64,000 nucleotides of DNA from an uncultured Bacteroidia bacterium. Its GTDB lineage: Bacteria; Bacteroidota; Bacteroidia; NS11-12g; UBA955. Each line of letters begins with the position of its first letter. The first letter of the stretch is position 1. A program made the translations under genes and the position numbers. The stretch covers positions 1 to 64,000 of the forward strand of contig CALSSY010000012.1 of the NCBI GenBank assembly GCA_943789135.1, read 5' to 3'. Shown here in pieces: positions 46,903-56,773 of this stretch. The notes below the pieces were generated by a model. It was not told where the DNA came from. It saw only the letters and a list, made by a program, of their open reading frames with translations, and ran no database searches.

Positions 46903-47263
46903 CTATCCACTTCAATATTAGTAATAATTAATCCCATTCAAGTACCCAAAATTGGGTATGATATCTAATATTTTTCGGGATAACCAGCGGAAAATATGTA
47001 ATGATTAATTTGAACCTATCAAACTCAAAACCGTGAATTTAAGAGTTTTGGGCTAAACCAATGAAAGGAGCTAATTAAATGCGCCTAGAATTGACCATGG
47101 GTAAACTTGAAATTCAACTATTACCAAATCTCGGGAAAGTATAATCCATACTCGCTATTACTAATTCATCAAGTATTAAAAAAATTCAAAGAATTAATTA
47201 TCTTTGCACTCCGTTTTGGAGAAACGGGACCTCTTGAGAGGTAAACAGTTAAATTAAAAAAAC
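46903..47263. other. 361-bp intergenic region with the rpsP promoter and leader
   Basis: This gap separates the divergent response regulator and rpsP. It holds the rpsP promoter element and leader hairpins on the right (separate entry). Around 47079 a 21-codon ORF with an SD-like AAAGGAG is present (see findings). The left 150 bp is AT-rich with no clear structure; the promoter of the regulator gene must be here but no TAnnTTTG was found close to its start. Confidence 0.5.
47199..47242 (+). promoter_or_regulatory. rpsP promoter -7 element and double-hairpin leader
   Basis: TATCTTTG (47199-47206) matches the -7 consensus. Five bases later two stems follow in series: CCGTTT-TGGAG-AAACGG (47211-47227) and ACCTCT-TG-AGAGGT (47229-47242). 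Transcription from this promoter would begin at the foot of the first stem, so the mRNA would carry a structured 5' end followed by a ~20-nt A-rich linker to the ATG. Confidence 0.55.
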
Positions 47264-47857
47264 ATGGCTACAAAAATCAGATTACAGAGACATGGTAGAA
47301 AGAAAAGAGCTTTCTATCACATTGTGGTGGCGGATTCGCGTGCTCCGAGGGATGGCCGTTTCATTGAAAAAATTGGAACTTACAACCCGATCACCAATCC
47401 TGCAACCATCGACTTAGATGTTAACAAAGCAACCGAATGGTTGTTAAAAGGTGCTGAAGCTACCGACACGGCAGCTGCTATCCTTTCGTACAAAGGAGCA
47501 AAGTACAAAAAACACTTACAAGTGGGTGTAAACAAAGGTGCTATTACTCAGGAAGAAGCGGATAAGAAATTTGCTGCTTGGATGGCTGAAAAGGACAACA
47601 AAGTTCAATCTAAACTTGATGGTTTAAGCAAAGCTCGTGACGAAAAGCGCGCTGCTGACCTGAAAGCGGAAGAAGCTAAAAAAGAAGCTATTGCTGCTAA
47701 AATTCAAGAGCGTTTAGCTGCAGAAGCTGCTGCTAATGCGCCTGCAGAAGAGACAACTGAAGAAGTTGCTACAGAAGAGGCTACTGAGGAAATTGCAGAA
47801 GCATCAACCGAAGAAGCTGCTTCTGATGAAGCTCCTGCTGAGGAAAGCGCAGAATAA
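47264..47857 (+). CDS. rpsP: 30S ribosomal protein S16 with long acidic tail
   Basis: The first ~80 residues are the S16 core ([47 protein letters not shown]). The protein is 197 residues long because of a helical, then low-complexity Ala/Glu/Thr tail from residue ~115 ([16 protein letters not shown]). Such tails occur in Bacteroidota S16. It heads the rpsP-rimM-trmD unit, and the rimM ATG is 2 bp after its stop. The start is preceded by an A-rich stretch with no SD. Confidence 0.96.
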   Translation: MATKIRLQRHGRKKRAFYHIVVADSRAPRDGRFIEKIGTYNPITNPATIDLDVNKATEWLLKGAEATDTAAAILSYKGAKYKKHLQVGVNKGAITQEEADKKFAAWMAEKDNKVQSKLDGLSKARDEKRAADLKAEEAKKEAIAAKIQERLAAEAAANAPAEETTEEVATEEATEEIAEASTEEAASDEAPAEESAE

Positions 47858-47859
47858 TA

Positions 47860-48385
47860 ATGTACAAATTCCCTCCACCCGTGCATGTTATTGGGAGCAT
47901 CACTTCCAAACACGGCTATAAGGGAACAGTTCATATTCGTTGGGATGATGAAGACCTCATTCCAGAAGAAGGGGATTTCCTTTTTGTCGTAATTGATCAA
48001 AAGGGAGTCCCCTTTCGCATTTTAAAAATGAACGCTACCGCTGAATTGGTAGACTTAGAGTTTATTGATTCTGAGGAAAAGGCAAAAACCATTCTCGGAT
48101 ATTCAGTTGGATCTAGATCAATCGGATATACCTGAAAACCACATTCATACTGCGTTAGAAGACTTTACTTTGATAGATGAAAACTCTGACTTCAAAGGGA
48201 GTATTTCAGCCGTAAAAGAATACCCAGGCCAATTGATGCTACTCGTAAATTGTGAAAATCGCGAATACTTAATTCCATATGTAGAAGAATGGATTCGCGA
48301 AACCCATATTAAATCACGAACTTTGATCATGGAACTACCCGAAGGCTTGATTGATTCGGACAGTTACGAAACCCATGAGAATTGA
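47860..48385 (+). CDS. rimM: Ribosome maturation factor RimM, one frameshift
   Basis: RimM binds S19 and helps 30S head assembly. The N-terminal frame (47860 onward) gives VHVIGSITSKHGYKGTVHIRW, and the C-terminal frame to 48385 gives DFKGSISAVKEYPGQLMLLV and REYLIPYVEEWI of the PRC-barrel domain. One indel near 48105 (GTTGGATCTAGATC) separates ILGYSVG from LDLDQSDIPENH. The restored length, ~175 residues, is normal. The stop overlaps the trmD start. Confidence 0.9.
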
Positions 48386-49058
48386 TATAATTAGTGCCGT
48401 CCCTGAATTGCTGTCAGGTCCGCTTGAACCATAGCATTCCCAAAAGAGCCCAAGAAAAAGGCTTATTAGAGTTGTATATTCATAATCTTCACGAATTACG
48501 GAATTGGCAAGTACCGCCAAATTGACGATTATCCATTTGGGGGTGGTGCCGGCATGGTATTAAACCAGAACCCTTGCACGCAATCTGAAAAACTCTACCA
48601 AGAACGAAATACCAGAAATCATTTATACCAGTCCCGATGGAGAACATTCTAAACAACCCAGGGCCAATCAACTTATCTTTACTGAAAACATTATCATTAT
48701 CTGCGGCCATTACAAAGGCATCGACCAACGAATCGCGACCAATATGTCACACTCGAATTATCCTTAGGCGATTTTGTATTCAGCTGGTGGTGAAATTGCT
48801 GCTTGTGCCATTACGATGCCAGTCGTGACGATTACTCCCGGGTGTAATTGGAAATGAAGAAAGTGCGCTTAGCGATTCATTTCAAGATGACTTATTGGCC
48901 CCTCCTGTATTTACGCGTCCTGAAAATTTCAAGGGGAACAATGTTCCCGATATACTATTGAGCGGAAATCATAAGCAAAATCGAAGACTTGGCGGCTGGA
49001 ACAAGCCTTACAAAGAACACAGGCATTGACGCCCGACCTTATTAAAACCGAACGAATG
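48375..49058 (+). CDS. trmD: tRNA (guanine-N1)-methyltransferase, broken by many indels
   Basis: TrmD methylates G37 of tRNAs. It is essential in most bacteria, so the breaks are unlikely to be real. ATG 48375 gives [13 protein letters not shown]. Across shifting frames one finds [55 protein letters not shown] with the knot motif, [41 protein letters not shown] and the C-terminal [13 protein letters not shown], in the right order. At least seven single-base shifts occur in 680 bp. The end is approximate (in-frame text reaches DLIKTE at about 49050). Confidence 0.85.
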
Positions 49059-49062
49059 AACT

Positions 49063-49836
49063 GTGCAATTAACCAGGCCATTGGTGGTTTTCGATCTGGA
49101 AACCACTGGAATAAATACCCAACGCGATCAGAATCGTCGAAATCTCCATGCTCAAGGTCATTTCCTAATGGAGATGAAGAACTCACGAACCTATCGGGTC
49201 AATCCAACCATTCCCATACCAACGGATGCTAGTGCCAGTTCACGGCATTTTCGACCAAGATGTTGCCGACAAACCCACCTTCAAGCAACTGGCCAAAGAA
49301 ATTGAGCATTTCTTCGAACTCTGTGATTTTGCTGGTTTCAATTCAAACAAATTCGACTTCCCTTTATTGGTCGAAGAATTTTACCGGGCGGAAATCGACT
49401 TTGATATAGACAACCGCAAGTTTATTGATGTTCAGCGTATTTTCCACACCATGGAACCTCGCAATTTATCGGCAGCTTATAAGTTCTATTGCAATAGAAA
49501 TTTGGAAAATGCCCATTCTGCTGAGGCCGATACCATCGCAACTTGGAACATTTTAAAAGCACAAATTGAACGTTATGCCAACCTACCCAAAGACGTGAAA
49601 GGGCTTACACGAGCATTTTCGGGTCAAAGCCGCAATGTTGATCTTAGCCGGTAGATTTGTTTATGATAACAATAAAGTTGCCGTATTCAACTTTGGTAAA
49701 CACAGAGGGAAATCCATTGAATGGGTATTGGAGACAAGAACCCAGTTATTACAATTGGATGATGGATGGAGACTTTCCGCTTCAACAACCAAGCGGGTAC
49801 TAACTAAAGTCCGTTTAGAACCTGATGAATCAGTAA
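49063..49836 (+). CDS. DnaQ-like 3'-5' exonuclease (DEDDh), frameshifts
   Basis: The fold is the DEDDh exonuclease: PLVVFDLETTGINTQRD (first Asp-Glu), NPTIPIPTDAS, VHGIFDQDVADKPTF, CDFAGFNSNKFDFPLLVEEF (third Asp) and ENAHSAEADTIATW (His and last Asp). It continues with a C-terminal extension VAVFNFGKHRGKSIEWVLE and YYNWMMDGDFPL. Frame changes occur near 49130, 49190-49240, 49650 and 49740-49800. A GTG at 49063 or an ATG just before may start it. The TAA stop (49834-49836) overlaps the ATG of the pseudouridine synthase when the last shift is allowed for. The protein of ~257 residues matches a Bacteroidota exonuclease type. Confidence 0.8.
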
Positions 49837-50572
49837 TGATGCGGCCTCAACCATTTCAGATCTTCGAAGAAACCGGATACCTGGGTTGCCGTACACAAAC
49901 CGCCTTTTGTTCCCACCATGCCCGAGCGAGGTAAATATACAGCCGTGCCCGTCATGGAGTGGGCGCAAAGACGAAATGGGGTGACGGCATATCTTTTTAT
50001 GTCATCGCCTAGATCGGGAGACCTCGGGTATTTTGATCTTGGCAAAAACTGCAGTGAGATGCACATCGACATATTATCCATGCAGTTCGAACACCGAAAA
50101 GTAACCAAAACCTACCACGCCATTGTGGATGGTAACCTTGAGTTCAATCAATTATTGAAGTTGATTTACCCATTAACACTAGCAAGACCTACATCAGGAT
50201 TCGAATCGATCATAAAAACGGAAAAGTCAGCCCAAACTGACATTTCAACCAGTGGAACTTTTTCAAAGCATTCACGCTTGATGGAATGTCAGCCCAAAAC
50301 GGGACGTTTACATCAAATTCGGGTTCATCTAGCTTCCCAAAATGCACGAATTTCAGCCGATGACGAACTTTACGGAGGTATAATTCCGTTACTAGTCATA
50401 TAAAACGAAAAATTTCTGGTGAAGACCGCCCACTTCATTGATCGGTTTGCTCTTCACGCAATATCAATCTGCATTCAATGATTTTGAAGCAATCCAGCAG
50501 TCACAGTTGACTGCTCCTTATCCAAAAGACTACGAGGTATTTCTGAAATTGCTTCGTAAATACGGCTCTTGA
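49836..50572 (+). CDS. RluA-family rRNA/tRNA pseudouridine synthase, frameshifts
   Basis: Pieces in order: PFQIFEETGYL, KPPFVPTMP, then in another frame HRLDRETSGILILAKTA with the catalytic Asp, VTKTYHAIVDG, ECQPKTGRLHQIRVHLAS (RluA motif III) and DDELYGG, and finally YEVFLKLLRKYGS with a TGA at 50570-50572. Total ~245 residues with at least four indels. RluA-type enzymes modify uridines in rRNA or tRNA; the specific site cannot be told. It follows the exonuclease gene with stop/start overlap and ends the rpsP unit. Confidence 0.8.
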
Positions 50573-50660
50573 GGTTGGGTTCTAGTTGCTAGTTTATGGT
50601 CTCTGGTTTCAGGTTTATGGTTTATGAGTATAAACAACTTGGAACTTGAAACCAAAGATC

Positions 50661-50699
50661 GTTAGGATGTTAGAAAGTTAGGTTGTTAGGAAACTAGGA
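50661..50699. repeat. Tandem 8-bp repeat GTTAGNNN
   Basis: GTTAGGAT, GTTAGAAA, GTTAGGTT, GTTAGGAA run back to back from 50661 to 50692, followed by the related ACTAGGAAA. It lies in the 136-bp gap between the convergent pseudouridine synthase and dcd genes. Upstream (50595-50640) is a second low-complexity stretch with GGTTTATGGTTTATG. Confidence 0.75.
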
Positions 50700-50708
50700 A
50701 ATAGAATC

Positions 50709-51249
50709 CTAAAAAGAATTCTTCCACATCATACTCTCCACCGGGCGGTCGGGCTGGCCCGAGTATTTTGCGTTCTTTTTGGTGTTGTAAGGTACCAGAT
50801 ATCTCGCCGTCGACTGGAAAATATATTAATTGCCCAATCGGCATACCCGCATACACACGTACGGGCATCTTTACAGAAATTTCCAGGGTCCAATTCCCAC
50901 AGAAACCAACATCTCCCTTTCCTGCCGTTGCGTGGATATCAATTCCCAAACGGCCCGTACTGCTTTTCCCTTCTAAAAATGGAACATGAGCATGAGTCTC
51001 CGTATATTCTTCTGTCACGCCAAGGTATAGGGTATCGGGCTGAAGGACAAAACCTTCTTCTGGAATGTCAAAATGGCGAATAGTATTGTGCTTTTTGGCA
51101 TCCAACTCGGCAGACTCGTCATAACGGCTCAAGTGTGCACCTAAATGCACATCGTAACTATTGCTTCCTAGCGCGTTGCGGTCATATGGTGTGATCACAA
51201 TGCTTCTTTTATCAATTTCTTCGAGGATGCGAGAATCGCTCAATATCAT
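50709..51249 (-). CDS. dcd: dCTP deaminase, frameshift near the end
   Basis: Dcd converts dCTP to dUTP for thymidylate synthesis. From ATG 51249: MILSDSRILEEIDK, GSNSYDVHLG, VPFLEGKSSTGRLGIDIHATAGKGDVGF with the catalytic Glu/Arg region, and MPIGQLIYF. At about 50775 a one-base shift restores NAKYSGQPDRPVESMMWKNSF and a stop at 50709-50711, which is the usual ending. Restored length is ~178 residues. It converges on the pseudouridine synthase. Confidence 0.92.
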
Positions 51250-51268
51250 AGAGCAAAGATAGTGGACA

Positions 51269-52265
51269 CTAATAATTACGAATTGTTTCCTTTACAAGGC
51301 CAAGGGGTTCCAATTCTCGGCTGATCGGTAATTTCCGGTGGTCTAAAATCGCCAATTCTTTGTATAAATGATATACTAGGCAATGGCAGTACAAACAGAT
51401 TGCTTCAGATCTCTGACTTTCTCCGTAGGCCCCTTGTTCTTGGTATGCCCCTCCCCAGTTGGCAAAATACATGAGTCCAAAAGACCAGCTTTTATTGCTG
51501 TTTTTCGTGCTGATTAAGCCGCAACTGCAAATTGGCGTACAGCGTATGACGGTTCATCCATTCGGTCACGTATTTCAGCTTGTAAGGACTTCCCATTGGA
51601 TTCAGTCGGGTCCACTAACAATGGGCTTGCCCCGTCGCGTCTAATTCCCACTTTAGATACGCCTTCTTGCGTTTGATCTCCATTTGAGTACCAAAACTCC
51701 CCCATGACGTATATTCCCTTGGGTCAGTTTCTTGCAGCCTCCCAAGTTGGAAAAATAAGGTTACTCGCTGGCAAGCAAACTCGTGTTCAGCCAGCCCAAT
51801 GCCACTGTTGCGTGATTATCGGATGTGCCGTAGGTATATCCCGCATACAGCATATTGGCTCGAAATGCAGCCTCATCTTCCAAGAACATGCTCGTTGCTC
51901 ATAACATCCCCTACCACCAATCGCCGCAAGGGGGCAACCTCCTTCGTGTATTGTGGTGCTATGTAGGCGTAAAACGGCAATACCAATCCAGCGGCAACAG
52001 AGAAATCCTCGAGTATCCCGTATTGCACATCGTTCAACTAGCCCGTTCAAGTTCTGATATTGTAGCGTCTTTTTTCTCTACTGGAAATCCCGACTGCATG
52101 AAAATATAGCGCCCTCCGATGAGCTTGCGCTCTTCATTGGCATCTCGCAATATCATTCTCGGTAGCTGAACCATTTACGGAATCGGATAGTTGGTTTGAG
52201 CCCAATGACAAGGCTTCCCCCAAAGAAGAGATGAAAATAAGGCTCAATAACGAGGCCCGTTTCAT
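51269..52265 (-). pseudogene. Heavily frameshifted hypothetical gene, possibly an exported beta-rich protein
   Basis: ATG 52265 starts a signal-like peptide (MKRASLLSLIFISSLGEALS). No frame stays open for long afterwards. Fragments in order on the minus strand look coding: ERKLIGGRYIFMQSGFPVE, VQYGILEDFSVAAGLVLPF, AAFRANMLYAGYTYGTSD, NHATVALGWLNTS, GEFWYSNGDQTQ, YKLKYVTEWMNRHTLYANL. The aromatic, alternating text suggests an outer-membrane or exported beta protein. I cannot name a family. It needs at least six shifts in 1 kb, so it is either a decayed gene or the worst-sequenced patch here; the neighbouring genes' breaks favour the latter. The end is uncertain (51269 in the last frame). Confidence 0.45.
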
Positions 52266-52292
52266 GGCTTCAAAGGTACAGGTGTTTCGGTT

Positions 52293-53178
52293 TTATACCT
52301 CAGATTTCCAAGTTTCCAACATCTGACCGTATGCGTCGTCGGAAACGGAAATAATTTGCGTTATCGTTCAGCCATAATATTTCATTTACCGAACTCTTGT
52401 GGCCATTTTCATTTTCTGATTTAATTGTCCCCAAAATTTGCAAGGTTTTCACATCCCAAAAACGAATGTTTTTATCCATGCTTCCTGTGGCTACAACCTT
52501 ACCATTAGGCGAAATAGCCAAAGCATGAATACTGTACCAATGGGCGTCTTGCACTGTTTCATCTATAAACAATTTATTCCATCGATGCAATTTGGCGTCG
52601 CGACCCGCGGCAAATACCCAATCATCGGTAATACCAATTTTAAACCAACTTTGAGTTCCCAAATTATGCGAACTGCGAATTTCAAGATCTGAGTTCAATT
52701 CCCATATTCTGCCTTCGCTCCCAGTGAACCACCAATCACTACGTACTTTTATACCCCACCGCAAAGGCCGTTTTGAAAGAGAAACTGATTTTTTTATTTT
52801 CCCTTGGGAATCCCAAACACAAATATCGCCTTTGGCCGAACAGCTCATGTAATGTTCTGGGCCAAATCCCAGCCAGAAAATGGCACCCTCATGAACTTTT
52901 ACGATTCGAGGGGATATGTCCTTTTGCAGAATATATACATTCCCATATTGGCCTCCGGCTAAAATTCGTTGGTTTGACACATCAAGAAAAAGCGAAAACA
53001 CTGCTTCTGGAACACGAGCAAATACAACACCCTCGTCTCTATCGGGATCGCTCCAATGTACAACAAAACCATCGGATCCTGCCGTGTAAAATCCGCCTTC
53101 ACCATCGGGTATCACACAATAGACGGATTGCTTGTGTCCTTTAAATTCGATTTGATGAAAAATAGTTAATTTTGACAT
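52293..53178 (-). CDS. WD40-repeat protein, frameshift near the end
   Basis: The 294-residue protein has about six to seven beta-propeller blades: FYTAGSDGFVVHWS, RILAGGQYGNVYIL, MSCSAKGDICVWDS, WWFTGSEGRIWEL, VFAAGRDAKLHRWN and VVATGSMDKNIRFWDV, the last two being classical WD blades. A one-base shift at about 52345 restores ISVSDDAYGQMLETWKSEV with a stop at 52293-52295. No signal peptide, so cytoplasmic; it probably mediates protein contacts. The start codon touches that of the phosphopantetheinyl transferase on the other strand (CAT|ATG), with no gap. Confidence 0.85.
53167..53174 (+). promoter_or_regulatory. -7 promoter element (TAATTTTG) of the phosphopantetheinyl transferase gene
   Basis: TAATTTTG lies 4 bp before ATG 53179, inside the 5' coding end of the divergent WD40 gene. 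It is a motif match without a good -33 box. Confidence 0.4.
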
Positions 53179-53775
53179 ATGTCTTGGCTGAAGGAATGGC
53201 AGGAACTTGAGGGAGTAGGTTTATTTCTAGGCTCTTTGGATTTACTTACACAAAATTACGCATTAGAAGCGGCAGAACCCAAGTATCGGAATCGAGAAAA
53301 AGCAGCCATCCAACAGTTTTTGAAAGACCGCTATCCGAACAATGTAATTATCAAAGACGAAAACGGAAAGCCTTTTTTCTCAAACCAAGAAATTCATTTC
53401 AACTATAGCCATTCTCAAGAAGATTTCTTTTGGGGTGAGCATAAGCAATTTCCAATCGGTGTAGATGTAGAATGCGAACGCCCGCAAATACTGCGCGTGG
53501 CGCACAAATTCTGTAATGAAGAAGAATGGGATTACACCCAACAGGGTACCAATATTGCCCAATTATTAGCCATATGGTCCGCGAAGGAATCCATGTTTAA
53601 GGCATACGGTAAGGGCATCGTCGATTTTAAATTAGACATGCACATTGCCCCATTTACACTTAAAGAATCAGGGGTTTTACAGGCAACTTTTCGTATGCCA
53701 GGTAAAGCGCGTCGTTTAACAATTCTTTACCGGAGATTCAACACTTCTATTTGCACGTGGACCTTGTGGCGTTGA
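53179..53775 (+). CDS. 4'-phosphopantetheinyl transferase (Sfp type)
   Basis: The enzyme attaches the phosphopantetheine arm of CoA to carrier proteins. The 198-residue protein has HFNYSHSQEDFFWG, the Mg-binding IGVDVECERP, the second acidic motif CNEEEWDY, and IWSAKESMFKAYGKGI (WxxKEAxxKA signature). The in-frame end (ICTWTLWR, stop 53773-53775) is unusual; a +1 shift at about 53730 gives [17 protein letters not shown] and a stop at 53784-53786, which looks more natural. Whether it serves fatty acid ACP or secondary metabolism is not clear. lepA follows ~50 bp on. Confidence 0.88.
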   Translation: MSWLKEWQELEGVGLFLGSLDLLTQNYALEAAEPKYRNREKAAIQQFLKDRYPNNVIIKDENGKPFFSNQEIHFNYSHSQEDFFWGEHKQFPIGVDVECERPQILRVAHKFCNEEEWDYTQQGTNIAQLLAIWSAKESMFKAYGKGIVDFKLDMHIAPFTLKESGVLQATFRMPGKARRLTILYRRFNTSICTWTLWR

Positions 53776-53805
53776 TGCTCGACTAGAATGCGGCGTTTAT
53801 TTGAT

Positions 53806-53813
53806 TATATTTG
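53806..53813 (+). promoter_or_regulatory. -7 promoter element (TATATTTG) of lepA
   Basis: TATATTTG lies 16 bp before the lepA ATG (53830), giving a leader of about 10 nt if used. Confidence 0.45.
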
Positions 53814-53829
53814 CCCCACTTATAACCGT

Positions 53830-55647
53830 ATGAAAAACATCCGCAATTTTTGCATCATCGCTCATATTGATCACGGGAAAAGCACCCTTGCCGATCGCTT
53901 GTTGGAATACACCAAAACCATCGATAAGCGTCAGATGCAAGCACAGCTCCTGGACGACATGGATTTAGAGCGGGAGCGCGGAATTACCATCAAGAGCCAC
54001 GCCATTCAAATGGAGTACGAACTCGATGGTGAAAAATACGTTCTCAACCTCATTGACACTCCTGGCCACGTCGACTTTAGCTACGAGGTCAGCAGATCAA
54101 TCGCCGCTTGTGAAGGGGCCTTATTGATCGTTGACGCGGCCCAAGGTATTGAAGCGCAAACCATAAGCAATCTGTTCATGGCTCTTGGAACACGGACTCG
54201 ATATCATTCCCGTCCTAAATAAAATTGATTTACCCGGTGCGATGCCCGAGGAAGAAGTGAAAGGATGAGATTGTAGACCTTTTGGGTTGCGCCACGGGAT
54301 TCCATCATTCCCGCGAGTGGTAAAACCGGAATTGGGCGTTTACGACATCTCTCCGTGCCATTATTGATCGGGTTCCTGCTCCCAAAGGAGACCCTAACTG
54401 CCCCTGCTAAGGCCTTGATTTTCGATTCCGTTTTTAACTCCTTCCGGGGCATTATCGCGTACTTTCCGAGTATTTGACGGCGAAATCCGCAAAAACCAAC
54501 ACGTTAAGTTCATGAACACCGGCATGGATTACCACGCCGACGAAATCGGTGTTTTAAAATTAACCCCGATTGCCCAAAGATGTAATTAAAGCAGGAGATG
54601 TGGGTTACATCATTTCTGGAATTAAGGATGCCAAAGAGGTTAAAGTTGGGGATACCATTACCGATTTTGGCCGTCCCGCTAGGCTAAGGCAATCCAGGGT
54701 TTTGAAGATGTAAAACCAATGGTCTTTGCCGGCCTGTACCCTGTTGATACGGAAGACTACGAAGATCTGACGGGATGCGATGGGCAAACTTCAACTCAAC
54801 GACGCGAGTATTGTTTTTGAGCCTGAAAGCTCCGCCGCTTTAGGCTTTGGTTTCCGCTGTGGCTTTCTTGGGAATGCTCCACCTGGAAATCATCCAAGAG
54901 CGTTTGGAACGTGAATTCAACATGACCGTTATCACTACGGTGCCAAACGTAAGTTATATTGCCTACACGACCAAAGACGAAGTACTTACCGGTAAACAAC
55001 CCGAGCGACTTACCTTCCCCCGGATAAAATCAAATACGTGGAGGAACCGTTTCATCAGCGCTTCCATTATTACCAAAGCTGATTGGGTGGGCCCAGTTAT
55101 GGGTCTGTGTTTGGACAAACGTGGCGTATCTTCAAAAACCAAGTTTACCTTACAGTCCGATCAGGGTTGAATTGAGCTTTGACATGCCTCTGGCCGAAAT
55201 CGTTTTCGACTTTTACGATCGTTTGAAAACCATTTCCCGCGGTTATGCAAGCTTTGACTACTCTCCCATTGGCTTCAAAGAGTCGCATTTGGTTAAAATG
55301 GATATCTTATGCTCAACGGGAACCAAGTTGACGCTCTTGAGTGCGATCATTCACCGCGACAATGCGTTCGATTTAGGGAAAAAGATTTGCAAAAAACTCA
55401 AAGAGTTAATTCCAAAACAACAATTTGAAATTGCCATTCAAGCCGGTGTTGGTGCTAAAATCATTGCCCGTGAAACCATTTCGGCTCTTACGTAAAGACG
55501 TGACTGCCAAGTGTTATGGTGGTGACATCTCCCGTAAAGCGCAAACTATTGGAAAAGCAGAAAGCCGGTAAAAAACGGATGCGTTCGGTTGGCAATGTGG
55601 ATATTCCTCAGAGTGCCTTCATGGCCGTTCTAAAGCTGAACGATTAG
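53830..55647 (+). CDS. lepA: Elongation factor 4 (LepA), broken by many indels
   Basis: A translational GTPase that back-translocates stalled ribosomes. ATG 53830 gives [20 protein letters not shown] (G1), [10 protein letters not shown] (G2), [15 protein letters not shown] (G3) and [11 protein letters not shown]. From 54195 the frame shifts repeatedly, but [106 protein letters not shown] and [17 protein letters not shown]...FMAVLKLND appear in LepA order, ending at TAG 55645-55647. Restored length is ~600 residues. I count at least eight indels, spread over 1.4 kb. All domains are present, so sequence error is far more likely than decay. Confidence 0.9.
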
Positions 55648-55671
55648 TAACTTTGGGAGAAACGATCTCCC

Positions 55672-56771
55672 ATGGACGAAAACTTCGCCTTAATTCTTCT
55701 TTCTCGATGTAAAGGGTTAGGTCCTATTCTGACCAAATCCGCCATTAATAGATTCGGCTCCGCCAAAGCTGTATTGGAACAAAAACCCATAGAGCTGAAA
55801 CATCAATGCGGGTGGTCTCCACTGCAAATCGCAGAACTGAAGCAATCGGAGAAAAGCGACCATGCTGTGGCATGCCGGGACTTGGAGTACCTAAAAAAAA
55901 AACAATATCGAAATCATAAGCTTTTAAATCTAATGAGTATCCACTTAGACTTAAACAAATCGTTGACGCACCCACTTTTCTTTATGTAAAAGGGAATATC
56001 GATTTGAATCCATCACGAACTCTCGCAATTGTGGGCACACGCAAACCAAGAGCGCAAAGTCTTTTATTAACCCAACAACTGATAGAGGATGCCCAGAATC
56101 ACGGAGTTCAAATTATAAGTGGATTGGCCTATGGAATTGATATATGTGCTCATAAAAATGCCATTAAATGTGACGTTCCCAATATTGGCGTATTGGCCCA
56201 TGGCTTAGATCAGATATACCCAAAAGCACATTATAAAACGAGTTCAGAAATTCAAAAGAATGGGGCATTGATTTCCGAAATGCCCCTTTTTACCAATTTA
56301 CACCCCGATTTATTTCCAAGAAGAAATCGCATCATTGCGGGAATGAGCGATGCCGTGGTTGTTGTAGAGAGTAAAACCGTTGGAGGAAGCATGTCAACAG
56401 CTCAAATCGCAAGAAGTTATGACCGTGATGTTTTTGCGTTTCCCGAAATACCGATTAAGGGCAACAATTCCGGATGCAACGCACTAATAAAAAGGCAAGT
56501 AGCAGAATTGATAGAAGACTTTTCGGATGTGTGTAAATCAATGAATTGGAGCATTAAACAGAGAAATACACCCCAGTATAATTTATTCCCCAATCTAACA
56601 ACAGATGAACAACAACTCCTTCAAACACTTACAGGGAAACGCATGCATATTGATGAGCTCATACAATACAGCAAACTCCCACTACACACAATTACGCTTT
56701 GTGTTCTTGAATTAGAATTAAAAGGCATTATTCAGGTACTACCCGGTAAATATTACCAACGTATTGCCTAA
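55672..56771 (+). CDS. dprA: DNA-processing protein DprA, frameshift
   Basis: DprA loads RecA on incoming single-stranded DNA during transformation. The N-terminal frame (MDENFALILLSRCKGLGP) has the helix-hairpin-helix region. A shift near the 10-A run at 55903-55912 and another soon after restore SNEYPLRLKQIVDAPTFLYVKG. The main frame from 56004 has LAIVGTRKPR, ISGLAYGIDICAHKNAI, GLDQIYPKAH, GALISEMPL and FPRRNRIIAGMSDAVVVVES of the Rossmann core, and a C-terminal winged helix (DELIQYSKLPLHTITLCVLELELKG). Full length ~366 residues is usual. Its stop is 2 bp from that of convergent yidC. Confidence 0.92.
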
Positions 56772-56773
56772 AT

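Noticed and set aside
46903-47050. Possible sRNA in the regulator/rpsP gap
   Set aside because: AT-rich with no promoter-terminator pair or stable stem.
48375-55647. trmD and lepA as pseudogenes
   Set aside because: Both are normally essential or highly conserved and every family motif is present in order across frames; sequence errors explain this better.
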